From Oligoflexus tunisiensis (GTDB taxonomy: Bacteria > Bdellovibrionota_B > Oligoflexia > Oligoflexales > Oligoflexaceae), in assembly GCF_001748245.1 (NCBI RefSeq), contig NZ_BDFO01000001.1, positions 853,345-917,344 of the forward strand: a stretch of DNA of 64,000 bases. The letters are read 5' to 3'. A program made the position numbers and the translations under genes. Under the pieces are notes generated by a model. That model was given only the letters and a program-made list of their open reading frames with translations. It ran no database searches and was not told where the DNA came from. Positions 21,436 to 29,598 of this stretch are shown here, piece after piece (positions within the stretch are counted from its first letter, which is position 1; every line of letters starts with the position of its first letter).

Positions 21436-22233
21436 GTGGCAGATAAAAAGATTACGATCAAACCAGGCGATATGGAACGGCTTCGGGAGCTCATGCGCCA
21501 GGAAGAGGAGAAGCTGGATGCCGCCAACCCCTCGGACGCGGAATTGAGTGAGTGGGAGGATCGTCTCGAGGATTCCGTTCGCAAGCTGGCTCGTAAGGCG
21601 CCCGAGACTCTGCCATCGCATTCGGAAGAAATGGATCGCAACTGGGCTGCTCTGCAGGAGAAGCTGAAGCAGACGCCCAAGGCTGCGCCGGAGCCGCAAA
21701 AACCGGCCGATGTCCTGCCTTTGAATCGCCCCAGGAAAAACAAAATGCTGCCTTTCATCGGCGTGGCTGCCGCCGCTGCCATGATCTTTGTCATGGTGCG
21801 TCCGCAGGGTGAAAACCTGACGATGAATGAAAAGAATGTTCAAATCAAAGGCACAGCCGGAGAAGCAGCCGCTGCGGATTGTGAGCTGGATGCCACGGCA
21901 GGGGATGGTTCAACCGTAACTCCAGCCGCCAACGGCCTGGGCTTTGTGGGTGATGCCGGTGCGGACGTGGAAGTGAGTTTCCGCTGCAGCAGCTCAGGCT
22001 TTATGCGCGCGGATATTCAAGGTCCCGAGACACTGACGCTCATCACACCAGTGACTAACGGTGAACGTCAGAGAATCTTACGCGATGGGCAAATTGCGCG
22101 ATTTTCATTGCAATCAGGGAAACCCTGGTCCATTAGTTTAGTTCTTACGGATAAGGAACTCAGCAAGGACACAGTGGTGCCTCAAGACCAAATCCTATGG
22201 CAGGACACGATTACCTTGGGGGCTCGCGAGTGA
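21436..22233 (+). CDS. Single-span membrane protein with cytoplasmic helical domain, anti-sigma-like layout
   Basis: 265 aa from GTG 21436, which has AAAGGA about 10 nt upstream; GTG 21427 is too near that site. Cytoplasmic N-terminus: charged helical segment ITIKPGDMERLRELMRQEEE and a second helix, then a Pro-rich linker; one span at about 104-121 (MLPFIGVAAAAAMIFVMV); the rest is periplasmic and beta-rich with two Cys (ADCELDA, SFRCSSS). This is the topology of anti-sigma factors, and the next gene overlaps it by 4 nt (GTGA) and encodes a sigma factor. It lacks the zinc HxxxCxxC motif of ZAS anti-sigma factors. It is paralogous to the gene at 22908. Anti-sigma function is inference. Confidence 0.8.
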   Translation: MADKKITIKPGDMERLRELMRQEEEKLDAANPSDAELSEWEDRLEDSVRKLARKAPETLPSHSEEMDRNWAALQEKLKQTPKAAPEPQKPADVLPLNRPRKNKMLPFIGVAAAAAMIFVMVRPQGENLTMNEKNVQIKGTAGEAAAADCELDATAGDGSTVTPAANGLGFVGDAGADVEVSFRCSSSGFMRADIQGPETLTLITPVTNGERQRILRDGQIARFSLQSGKPWSISLVLTDKELSKDTVVPQDQILWQDTITLGARE

Positions 22234-22808
22234 ATAGGCAAGTGACGAAAGAAAGCCCCCAGTTGGATTTTCAAACCCTCTACAAAAAACACTATCAGGC
22301 CGTGCGTGCGGTGGTTTCACGCTTCAAATTTCACGATGCCACGGCTGATGATTTGATTCAGGACATCTTCGTTCAGGCCTGGCAAAACCTGGGATCGCTC
22401 AAGGAGCAGGCGGCGTTCAGCGGCTGGCTCATGACCATTGCCCGCAATCGCTGTTTGAATGAGCTGCGCAAGACCAAACGTACGGTTTCCGTGTCGGGCA
22501 CCGATGCCATCTCGGAAGAGGATGGTGCGTCCGGTATGGAAGTGATCCTGGTGGCTGATGACGAGTGTGCTTCGCTGCATTTTGAGCAGTCGCTGACCCT
22601 TCTGCGGCAATTGATTCAGATGCATGAAGGTGAGCCACGCGCTACGGTTGCCCGCTATTTCTATCTGGAACAAATGTCGGTCAAGGAAATCTGCGATAAC
22701 CTGCAGATGAACCAAAACACCGTGCTGTCCCATCTCCGCCGCTTTAGGCTGATTGTGAGCCAGGCCATGATCCAATTGGCCGAAGAAAAAGGCCTCGAAA
22801 TCAGCTAG
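22230..22808 (+). CDS. RNA polymerase ECF-type sigma factor
   Basis: 192 aa from GTG 22230, which overlaps the previous stop (GTGA) and has GGGGG about 10 nt upstream. Region 2 is clear: YKKHYQAVRAVVSRFKF, DDLIQDIFVQAWQNL and FSGWLMTIARNRCLNELRK. Region 4 follows: ARYFYLEQMSVKEICDNLQM and NTVLSHLRRFRLIV, the DNA-binding helix-turn-helix. Regions 1 and 3 are absent as in ECF sigma factors. The translational coupling to the membrane protein suggests that protein keeps it inactive until a signal. Confidence 0.92.
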   Translation: MNRQVTKESPQLDFQTLYKKHYQAVRAVVSRFKFHDATADDLIQDIFVQAWQNLGSLKEQAAFSGWLMTIARNRCLNELRKTKRTVSVSGTDAISEEDGASGMEVILVADDECASLHFEQSLTLLRQLIQMHEGEPRATVARYFYLEQMSVKEICDNLQMNQNTVLSHLRRFRLIVSQAMIQLAEEKGLEIS

Positions 22809-22907
22809 TTACAGAAATTTTAACCAGCTTGCAATATCATGACACCCCCAGTGTTCTTGGAGTTATGAGGCCATAGCCTCGACGACGAGAAAGACAAGGG
22901 GATTGCC

Positions 22908-23603
22908 ATGGAAGTTCGGAAAATCAGGATAGGCCCGGAGGATGAAGCCAGACTCCGGGAATTGTTAAGAATCCATGAGGCGGAAATCGACAGCTTGAGC
23001 GATGAGCAGCTGGATGTCGCTGAAGATCAAACTTCCGAACGGCTCGTAAGGCTTCTGAACAAACAAGGCAATTCCAATACAAAATCAATATCCATCCCAC
23101 GTTCCCGTTCTCCCTGGAAAGCCGGAACAGTCGCCTTTCTGGCAGCAGCCGCGGCTGTGCTCTTCGTGCAATCACGCATGAGTGAGAACGAGTCCTACCA
23201 ACCGCAACTTGTCACCAAAGGAATCACAAAGGCCTCGCGCCTTGCCTGCGAATCATCGATTGTTGAAAGCGATGGGACAACGCCGGATTTTGCCGGGGCC
23301 CATTATCTGGTCAAAGCCGATAAGAGCAGTTATTTGAAACTGCACTGCGGCCAGCCTGTTTATGTGCACGTGGGTTTCATGAAGGGTGAGCTTTTGCATC
23401 TGGAAATGAGCAACCTGAGTGTATCCGTCTCGGAAAAGGTCGTGATGAATGGCATCGACCGGGTGGATTTTACCTCTCTGGTCCGCGCGCGGAACGGGCT
23501 TGCGGTTCTGGTCACCGATCGACCCCTCAATAAACAGGATCTGAACGCAGCGGAACGTTCCGGCTATTGGCTGGAAGAAGTGCCGCTCAAAATCAAACGC
23601 TAA
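22908..23603 (+). CDS. Single-span membrane protein, paralogue of the anti-sigma-like protein
   Basis: 231 aa, ATG 22908. The N-terminal helix IRIGPEDEARLRELLRIHEA aligns with ITIKPGDMERLRELMRQEEE of the protein at 21436, then a second shared helix (SDEQLDVAED / SDAELSEWED), a linker, and a span at 72-88 (AGTVAFLAAAAAVLFVQ). The periplasmic part is beta-rich with two Cys (LACESS, KLHCGQP), again as in the paralogue, and ends with a similar LVTDRPLNKQDL (LVLTDKELSKD in the paralogue). About 100 nt separate it from the sigma gene, so it may have its own promoter. It could be a second anti-sigma or a co-sensor; not proven. Confidence 0.8.
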   Translation: MEVRKIRIGPEDEARLRELLRIHEAEIDSLSDEQLDVAEDQTSERLVRLLNKQGNSNTKSISIPRSRSPWKAGTVAFLAAAAAVLFVQSRMSENESYQPQLVTKGITKASRLACESSIVESDGTTPDFAGAHYLVKADKSSYLKLHCGQPVYVHVGFMKGELLHLEMSNLSVSVSEKVVMNGIDRVDFTSLVRARNGLAVLVTDRPLNKQDLNAAERSGYWLEEVPLKIKR

Positions 23604-23605
23604 AA

Positions 23606-23866
23606 TCAGCGATCAAAATGCTGTTCGACTTTCCGGGGCTTGCCCTGCCAGGGCTTATATTCCCATTCCTCAGTCGGCGGAAACAGGATAAAGAGGCCGC
23701 CGATCAAACATAGGGGAACGCCAATTGTCCACCAGCCGATCTTACTCTCCGTGCCCTGAACAATCAGTATCGTAAAACCTGTGGTGGTCAGCGCCATCAG
23801 CATCATCAGGGACATCTGCCTTGAACGATAGATTAAGAGGCGGCTGTCAAAATCAGGCTTTCTCAT
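23606..23866 (-). CDS. Small two-span membrane protein
   Basis: 86 aa from ATG 23866 (GGAG 8 nt upstream), overlapping the previous gene's stop by 14 nt, so the two are translationally coupled. Two hydrophobic segments (MSLMMLMALTTTGFTILIV and IGWWTIGVPLCLIGGLFILF), then a charged tail (EEWEYKPWQGKPRKVEQ). The N-terminus is basic. Function unknown; a partner of the upstream membrane protein is likely. Confidence 0.72.
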   Translation of the reverse strand: MRKPDFDSRLLIYRSRQMSLMMLMALTTTGFTILIVQGTESKIGWWTIGVPLCLIGGLFILFPPTEEWEYKPWQGKPRKVEQHFDR

Positions 23867-24233
23867 GATCCAGCTCCTGCACTTTCTTTTTCTTGAGTTT
23901 GCCGTCACTGACGATGATGAGCGTGTCGTTGGAATAGAACCATCGATACGAGGTCACGCCGACAAAAAATGAAACAAAAGCTATGTGAAATCCAATGTCC
24001 GTGTAATCGGCGAAGCTGCCAGGCAACGCCAGAAAAAGCATGATGGCGGTGGCTGTGCAGTAGAGGGTGTAACTCATGCCGGCGATGTGATCGCGGCGTT
24101 CGACACCATGCAGCGGCAGTGAAACAAGAATGATCCACAGGACCAGCGCAAAAGGATACTGCAGATCCTTCATCGAAAGTTCGGCGAAGATGGCAAGGAC
24201 ATCCTTTTGTATAAACTCAAGCCAATCCTTCAT
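23853..24233 (-). CDS. Multispan membrane protein of unknown function
   Basis: 126 aa, ATG 24233 with GGAGG about 11 nt upstream. Three hydrophobic segments (YPFALVLWIILVSLPL, YTLYCTATAIMLFLALPG, IAFVSFFVGVTSYRWFY) followed by a basic tail, LIIVSDGKLKKKKVQELDHE. No catalytic motif seen. It is divergent from the DUF1573-like gene at 24384 and coupled to the small protein downstream. Confidence 0.75.
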   Translation of the reverse strand: MKDWLEFIQKDVLAIFAELSMKDLQYPFALVLWIILVSLPLHGVERRDHIAGMSYTLYCTATAIMLFLALPGSFADYTDIGFHIAFVSFFVGVTSYRWFYSNDTLIIVSDGKLKKKKVQELDHEKA

Positions 24234-24383
24234 GGATCATGACCTCCATGACTGGCATCGGTTGCCCTGGAGCCTGGCTTGAAGGCAGAAACTGCCTGGC
24301 CGTAAGGTGCCTCGAGTTCCCGGAAAATCTGTCGATAGAAAAGCCTGCTGGAGGCTTTGTTTCCATGCGAGGAGGGGATGTCC

Positions 24384-25127
24384 ATGGTCTTTTTTACAAA
24401 AAATGGTGGATTTCGGTTGGGAAGCCTTTTGCTGGGGCTTGTGCTCTCCACCGGGGTTTTCGGCTATGAGAATGAAACGAGCCTGATGGAAGCCATTCGA
24501 GGCGAGGTCGGGTCTTTGCGTTTTGACTCCTATAACCAGACCCGCGGGTCGGTGAAGCAGGGGGATCCCCTGGAATTCCGCTTCCCGTATCGGGAGGAAA
24601 AAGGGGCGCCGGTGCGCGTCCTTGGCCTTCATCAGGAATGTGGCTGCGTCTCGCAGTCCCTGCACGCCGGCCAGGACCTTGGTCCGGGCGTCCAGGGCGA
24701 GCTGGTCGTGAAGGTGGATACCACGCATTTTATCGGGGGCTTCGACAAGGAACTTGTGATTTTGACCAATGAGGACCGTGAGCGGCCACACGTCTTTCGC
24801 ATGCGGGCCACCATTGAGCGGCTGATTACCATGGCCCCGCCAGTGGTGCAGCTGGACGATGAGGCAGTGAAAGTGCGGGTGAGGGCGGCGTCCAAGCAAA
24901 CTTTGCATATTGAGAAAGTGCTGTACAACGAGGATACTTTGGAGGTTCAGGTTTACCCTGTCCAAGGGGCATGGGAAGTCGTGGTGCGGTGGAAAGGTGA
25001 AGCCGCGCCTGATAAGATGAACGAAACGATTGAATTGCTGATGGATGGACCGGTTCGGAATGTGAAAATTCCAGTGGTTGGCGCGCGCGGCAGGACCTCG
25101 CGGCTGAGTCTCTCGGCACCCCGCTAA
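24384..25127 (+). CDS. Exported DUF1573-like protein
   Basis: 247 aa. I chose ATG 24384 because AGGAGG lies 8 nt upstream; ATG 24378 is too close and 24357 has none. Residues 1-28 form a signal peptide (LLLGLVLSTGVFG). The next 110 residues fit the DUF1573/Ig-like pattern: an Asn/Lys-rich strand (SVKQGDPLEFRFPYREEK), then VLGLHQECGCVSQSL, where GCGC-type Cys pairing is characteristic, and LVVKVDTTHFIGGFDKELVILTN. The second half repeats a similar beta layout. Family members are periplasmic and of unknown function. The small 48-aa protein follows after 10 nt. Confidence 0.78.
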   Translation: MVFFTKNGGFRLGSLLLGLVLSTGVFGYENETSLMEAIRGEVGSLRFDSYNQTRGSVKQGDPLEFRFPYREEKGAPVRVLGLHQECGCVSQSLHAGQDLGPGVQGELVVKVDTTHFIGGFDKELVILTNEDRERPHVFRMRATIERLITMAPPVVQLDDEAVKVRVRAASKQTLHIEKVLYNEDTLEVQVYPVQGAWEVVVRWKGEAAPDKMNETIELLMDGPVRNVKIPVVGARGRTSRLSLSAPR

Positions 25128-25137
25128 GGATAAGCTG

Positions 25138-25284
25138 ATGTATTCTGCGCTTTATGTTGTGACCGGTCTGGTTTTTGTGATCAGTGTGGCCGCTTACGCC
25201 TGGTTCTGCACACAACTTTCCAAGGATATCCGTGAAGGCCGCATTATCGCGCGGCCCGAACCGGAGACAAGCAGGAAGAAATAG
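25138..25284 (+). CDS. 48-aa single-span membrane protein
   Basis: Short gene with ATG 25138 and AAGGA 7 nt upstream. One N-terminal span (LYVVTGLVFVISVAAYAWF) followed by a charged tail (QLSKDIREGRIIARPEPETS). The size and layout recall small cytochrome-oxidase assembly or accessory subunits (CcoS/CcoQ-like), but there are no oxidase genes nearby and I would not assign it. It starts 10 nt after the DUF1573-like gene, and its stop is 14 nt from the convergent miaB stop. Confidence 0.65.
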   Translation: MYSALYVVTGLVFVISVAAYAWFCTQLSKDIREGRIIARPEPETSRKK

Positions 25285-25298
25285 TCGAGCCGGCACTG

Positions 25299-26675
25299 CT
25301 AAACGAGGCGACCCACCAATGCAGTTTTATTGGCATCGATGATCTCAACGTTCACGATGCGGCCGACGAGGTCGTGATCGCTTGGAATCTTGACCAGGCG
25401 GAACTGCTCCGTGCGGGCGTAATAGACGTTCTCTTCCTTGCGACTCTTATAGTGGCAAAGCACCTCCCGCGTGCGACCGATCTCCCCAAGGTTCATCTCA
25501 AGGGTGATACGATCCTGCAGCTCATTCAAGGCCGCGAGACGCCGTGACATCACCTCTTCCGGCACCTGCTCACGGAAACGGGCGGCGGCTGTCCCCTTGC
25601 GTGGTGAATACTTGAAGGCGAAGATGAAGGAGAAGCGCACGGCTTCCACCAGTTTCAAGGTGTCTTCAAACTGCGCCTCGGTTTCACCAGGGAAGCCCAC
25701 GATGAGGTCGGTGGAAAGCGCCATTTCAGGATCCACATCCCGCAGCCAGTTCACGCGTTCCCAATATTCAGCGACAGTCACTTTGCGTTTCATGCGCTCC
25801 AGCACTTCATCGTTGCCCGACTGGACCGGCAGATGAATGTAGCGACCCATTTTCGGCCAGGTCCGGAAGAGCTCGGCCAGCGGTTTGGTGAAATCGTGGG
25901 GATTGCTCGTGGTAAAGCGCAGACGGTCGAGACCCGGCAATTGGACCACCTCCTCCAGCAGGTCCACAAAGGGGCCATGTGCGCTCGGAGCGAGTTTTTG
26001 ATCACGGACGAGGTCATGGCCATAGCTGTTGACGTTCTGCCCCAGAAGAGTGATTTCGCGCGCGCCATCGGCCAATAGATTTTTGACCTCAGTCACGATC
26101 TCGGCCGCGGGACGCGAAATCTCCCGGCCGCGGGTAAAGGGCACAACGCAGAAGGTGCAGAAGTTATCGCAGCCCTGGGCGATATTCACATAACGGGTGA
26201 TCTCGGTCTTGCCGGTTACAGTGGGTTTCACCGTGGTCGGCATTTCAACCGGATGATGCGGTTTGTCATCGCCACGGCCTTTCTTAAAGCCGAGGGCGCT
26301 CACGGGTTTGGCGCTCTCCTCATGCCGGCTGAGAAGCTCGGGCAGCTGTTCGATCTTGCCAGGGCCGAGCAGAATATCGATATTGGTGGCCTTGTCCAAA
26401 AGCTTTTCGCCTTCGGCCTGAGCCACGCAGCCGGCGACGGCAATCTTCATGTTGGGATTGTGTTCCGCCACCTGGCGCAGAGCCCCGAGGCGGCTCAGGA
26501 CCTTGTGGGTGGCCTTTTCGCGAATGTGACAGGTGTTGAGCAAAACGAGGTCGGCCTGCTCGACCTGATCGGTGGTTTCATAGTTTTGCGCCTGCAGCAT
26601 GCTCAGCATGGTCTCGCTGTCCGCGACATTCATCTGGCAGCCCCAGGTTTCCACAAACACCTTTTTCTTGCTCAT
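25299..26675 (-). CDS. miaB: tRNA-2-methylthio-N6-dimethylallyladenosine synthase (MiaB)
   Basis: 458 aa. Radical-SAM methylthiotransferase that modifies A37 of tRNAs reading UNN codons. The first [4Fe-4S] cluster ligands are Cys13 (WGCQMN), Cys49 (NTCHIRE) and Cys83 (AGCVAQ); the radical-SAM cluster is Cys169-x3-Cys173-x2-Cys176 (GCDNFCTFCVVPF). The middle carries LLGQNVNSYG and the C-terminal TRAM domain (REVLCHYKSRKEE to the end). Length is standard. It lies 21 nt downstream of ffh in the same direction. Confidence 0.97.
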   Translation of the reverse strand: MSKKKVFVETWGCQMNVADSETMLSMLQAQNYETTDQVEQADLVLLNTCHIREKATHKVLSRLGALRQVAEHNPNMKIAVAGCVAQAEGEKLLDKATNIDILLGPGKIEQLPELLSRHEESAKPVSALGFKKGRGDDKPHHPVEMPTTVKPTVTGKTEITRYVNIAQGCDNFCTFCVVPFTRGREISRPAAEIVTEVKNLLADGAREITLLGQNVNSYGHDLVRDQKLAPSAHGPFVDLLEEVVQLPGLDRLRFTTSNPHDFTKPLAELFRTWPKMGRYIHLPVQSGNDEVLERMKRKVTVAEYWERVNWLRDVDPEMALSTDLIVGFPGETEAQFEDTLKLVEAVRFSFIFAFKYSPRKGTAAARFREQVPEEVMSRRLAALNELQDRITLEMNLGEIGRTREVLCHYKSRKEENVYYARTEQFRLVKIPSDHDLVGRIVNVEIIDANKTALVGRLV

Positions 26676-26696
26676 AACCTGTCCTTCATATCCAGC

Positions 26697-28238
26697 TTAT
26701 TTGCGGTTTCGCTTGCGCGCGTCTTTCGCGGCCTTCCGCATCTTTTTTTGTTTTTCACGATCAAAAGCGGGCTTCGGTTTGCTGGCGCTGTCGCCGAACA
26801 TCGAACCCATATCGCCCATGCCGCCGAGCCCGCCGGGCATCTGGCCCATTTGCGAGGCCGCTTTGCGCATATTATTCATCTGACCGAGGGTGCCCATGCC
26901 GGGAATCTTGCCGAGCAGACCACCCATGTTCTTGCCGAGCATGCCCATCATCTTGCGCATGGCGGTGAAGCGTTTGTGCAGTTCCTCGACTTCCTTCACA
27001 GGACGGCCGGAACCTCGGGCAATGCGGGCCATCCGCGGACGATCCAAATTATCCTGGCCAATGCGTTCCCGCTTGGTCATCGAGTCGATCATCGCCTTGA
27101 CCTTGGTCAGCTCGCGGTCATCGATGTTCGCACCCTTGGGAATCATGTCCTGCATCGGCATCTTGGCAATCAGATCCTTGAGCGAGCCCATCTTCTGGAT
27201 CATCTCGATCTGTTTATAGAAGTCGATATAACTGAACTGACCCTGCAGCAGTTTCAACGCCTGCGCTTCCTGGTCTTCTTCAGCCACTTTCTGGAAATCC
27301 TGCATCAGGCCGACGATATCGCCAAGGCCCAGGATCCGACTGGCCAGACCTTCGGGACGGAACTCCTCGAGACGGTCCAGGTCCTCACCCATACCCAGGA
27401 ATTTGATGGGTTTGCCGGTGACTTCCTTGATACTGAGGGCGGCACCACCACGGGCATCACCGTCGAGCTTGGTCATGATCACGCCGCTCAAACTCAGACG
27501 TTCGTCAAAGGACTTGGCCGTGGTGACTGCATCCTGACCCATCATCGCATCGCAGACGAGCAGGACGTTGTCGGGTTTGGTCGCGCTTTGAATATCAGCG
27601 AGCTCCTGCATCAGAGCGGAATCAATCGTCAGTCGACCGGCGGTATCGAAGAGCACTACGTCACAGCCGAGGTCGAAAGCTTTTTGCAAGGCTTCCTTAC
27701 AGATGGTGACGGGATCGGCCCCTTCCTTATGAAATACGGGAACGCCGATGCGTTCGCCCAGAACCTTCAGCTGTTGAACAGCGGCGGGACGATAGATATC
27801 GGCCGCAACCAGCAGAGGTTTCTTTTTATCCTTGTTCACAAGATATTTGGCGAGCTTGCCTGTGCTGGTCGTCTTGCCGGAACCCTGCAGACCCACCATC
27901 ATGATCGTGGTCGGGCGGTTCACAGCCATGTTGAGTTCGGCATTCACCGGACCCATCAGCTGCTCCAGTTCCTCTTTGCAGATCATCACGAAGTGATCAG
28001 CGGGCGAAACCGCCACACGGCTATCGCCTTTGCCGGCACGCAGTGCCACTTCCTGGCCCAGGGCCTTTTCCTGAACGCGCTGCAGAAAGTTTTTGGTCAC
28101 AGAATATTCAACATCAGCTTCGAGCAGACTCTTCCGAATCGCATCGATCGCTTCTTTCACATTCGATTCGTTCAGAACAGCTTTGCCTTTAAGCTTCAGT
28201 TTGGCCTCTTTAAAGCCTTCGCTGAGAACATCAAGCAT
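26697..28238 (-). CDS. ffh: Signal recognition particle protein Ffh (SRP54)
   Basis: 513 aa from ATG 28238, with GAGGTGAT 7 nt upstream; an earlier ATG at 28289 would add 17 residues not seen in the family. N domain 1-100; G domain with P-loop GLQGSGKTT (117-125) and the SRP-specific ADIYRPAAVQQL; DTAGR, TKLDGDARGG; C-terminal Met-rich M domain with the SRP RNA-binding motif RMARIARGSG near 410, ending in a long basic tail (KKMRKAAKDARKRNRK). It targets inner-membrane proteins to the Sec translocon with 4.5S RNA and FtsY. Confidence 0.97.
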   Translation of the reverse strand: MLDVLSEGFKEAKLKLKGKAVLNESNVKEAIDAIRKSLLEADVEYSVTKNFLQRVQEKALGQEVALRAGKGDSRVAVSPADHFVMICKEELEQLMGPVNAELNMAVNRPTTIMMVGLQGSGKTTSTGKLAKYLVNKDKKKPLLVAADIYRPAAVQQLKVLGERIGVPVFHKEGADPVTICKEALQKAFDLGCDVVLFDTAGRLTIDSALMQELADIQSATKPDNVLLVCDAMMGQDAVTTAKSFDERLSLSGVIMTKLDGDARGGAALSIKEVTGKPIKFLGMGEDLDRLEEFRPEGLASRILGLGDIVGLMQDFQKVAEEDQEAQALKLLQGQFSYIDFYKQIEMIQKMGSLKDLIAKMPMQDMIPKGANIDDRELTKVKAMIDSMTKRERIGQDNLDRPRMARIARGSGRPVKEVEELHKRFTAMRKMMGMLGKNMGGLLGKIPGMGTLGQMNNMRKAASQMGQMPGGLGGMGDMGSMFGDSASKPKPAFDREKQKKMRKAAKDARKRNRK

Positions 28239-28977
28239 ATTTGGATCACCTCGACTGCAAGAGGATGGGGAGAGCGGAGCCCTAAGCAAGCTATGCGTAT
28301 AGCTTATTTTCTGTTACCTCGTCAAAACAGAAATAGGCTCAGGCCGGCGTCTTGGGGGGTATTGCGCGGGTTTCAACCCCGCATTTTTCCAAAATTTCGG
28401 CCCATCCGACAGCCTGCATCAAATTGACATATAACAGGTTCGCAGAACACCCTTTTCGATGATGCGGGCGATGGCCCTTTCGTTTTTGCAAGGACTGGCG
28501 CTTCGGTAAGTCGCGAAGCGGCTCCCGCCAAGGGTTTGCCATGATCGCCTGCAACGACCGCAGGTCAGACAGCTGCGCGGCGACCTGAGCGGTTTCTCGC
28601 GCACCGATGCTCAGTATTTTTCGGGGAATGATACTTCAACAGTTGAAAAGATTTTTAAGGACACGTAAAAGAATTTCTGCGAAAATCTATATCCTCCATT
28701 TGGGTTTTTTCTCTAAAACTCTTATTTTTAAGTAAGATTTGGCAAACACAATTGCTTCGACACCGGAAGTGATAAATCATCGCGGCAGCATTGCTTTGTT
28801 CATGATGATCAAACCTGGCTGAGACGGTTCCTGGTGAGCCTGAGTTACTCAGCCGCTTCTCCGGTGGATCTTCAACGATCAAAAAATGAAACGAAGATCT
28901 AAGCGCTCAAGCTCCATCCAAGGCAGCGGCCCTTGCGTAAAGAGTTATCAGCAGATTTCCAGGAAAGGAATAGAGCT
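28239..28977. other. Long intergenic region without a convincing gene
   Basis: 739 bp between divergent genes, ffh and the response regulator. The half next to ffh has normal GC; the half from about 28620 is clearly AT-rich. Small hairpins can be drawn: GCGGG (28366-28370) with CCCGC (28378-28382) followed by ATTTTT, and GGCTGAG (28817-28823) with CTCAGCC (28848-28854). The short reverse frame at 28339-28554 has no ribosome-binding site and unnatural composition. I found no 4.5S RNA signature (GGAAGGAAGCAG). It may hold promoters, an sRNA or a decayed gene. Confidence 0.6.
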
Positions 28978-29454
28978 ATGGTAACAACGAATAAAAGCCA
29001 AGGAATGGTTCACGAACCAAAAACGCATGCACCTCTTGCTGATGGAACCCAACACAGCCCCAAAATACTTTTGATCGATGATGACCCCGTCTTCATCGCT
29101 GTCATGAAGCGTTGGGCTATGATGGAGAAAGTCCACTTGGAATCCTACGTGAGTCTTGACGAGATGGGTTTCATTGGCCTGTTTTCCAACTATGATGTTG
29201 CCATCCTCGACTACGATCTCGGCTACACGACGGGCATTGAAATTGCACGTTGTACCGATGCGCTCCTGCATCACATGCCGATCGTGATCGTGAGTGCCAA
29301 GGACCGGAGCCAGGAATGTGCCGATGCACCGACCTGTGTCAAGGCAGTGCTGCAAAAATCAAAAGGTTATAGCCATATCCTCAACGTGGCCACGAACCTT
29401 TGTCGCTCCAATTCGGAAAACCGATTGCGCGAATTGCGTCGTATGGTCAACTAA
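28978..29454 (+). CDS. Stand-alone response regulator receiver protein
   Basis: 158 aa from ATG 28978 (AGGAAAGGA upstream); a TTG at 28933 is a weaker alternative. A 27-residue polar leader precedes a CheY-like receiver: Asp34-36 (LIDDDP), phospho-acceptor Asp78 (AILDYDLG), Ser106 (VSAK) and Lys127 (VLQKSKG). There is no output domain. It precedes the hybrid kinase gene by 144 nt in the same direction and is the natural partner for it. Confidence 0.88.
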   Translation: MVTTNKSQGMVHEPKTHAPLADGTQHSPKILLIDDDPVFIAVMKRWAMMEKVHLESYVSLDEMGFIGLFSNYDVAILDYDLGYTTGIEIARCTDALLHHMPIVIVSAKDRSQECADAPTCVKAVLQKSKGYSHILNVATNLCRSNSENRLRELRRMVN

Positions 29455-29598
29455 TGAACGAATTCTTGTGAGGATTGGACAGAGAGATAGGATGCATACA
29501 TCGGTCGCAACATACACTGTTCGGCAGAGTCTGCAGCCCGCCAGCTCGGGATCACATCATTCTCCTGGACAACTTCATAGGCAGGGGAGTGAACAACA

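Noticed and set aside
25138..25284. Assignment of the 48-aa membrane protein to CcoS or CcoQ
   Set aside because: Similar size and layout only; no cytochrome oxidase genes are nearby.
26253..28427. 724-aa open frame on the plus strand
   Set aside because: It lies antisense to miaB and ffh, both of which have complete, motif-bearing proteins. It is a high-GC shadow.
28339..28554. 71-aa reverse frame in the long gap
   Set aside because: No ribosome-binding site, odd composition, no homology that I recognise.
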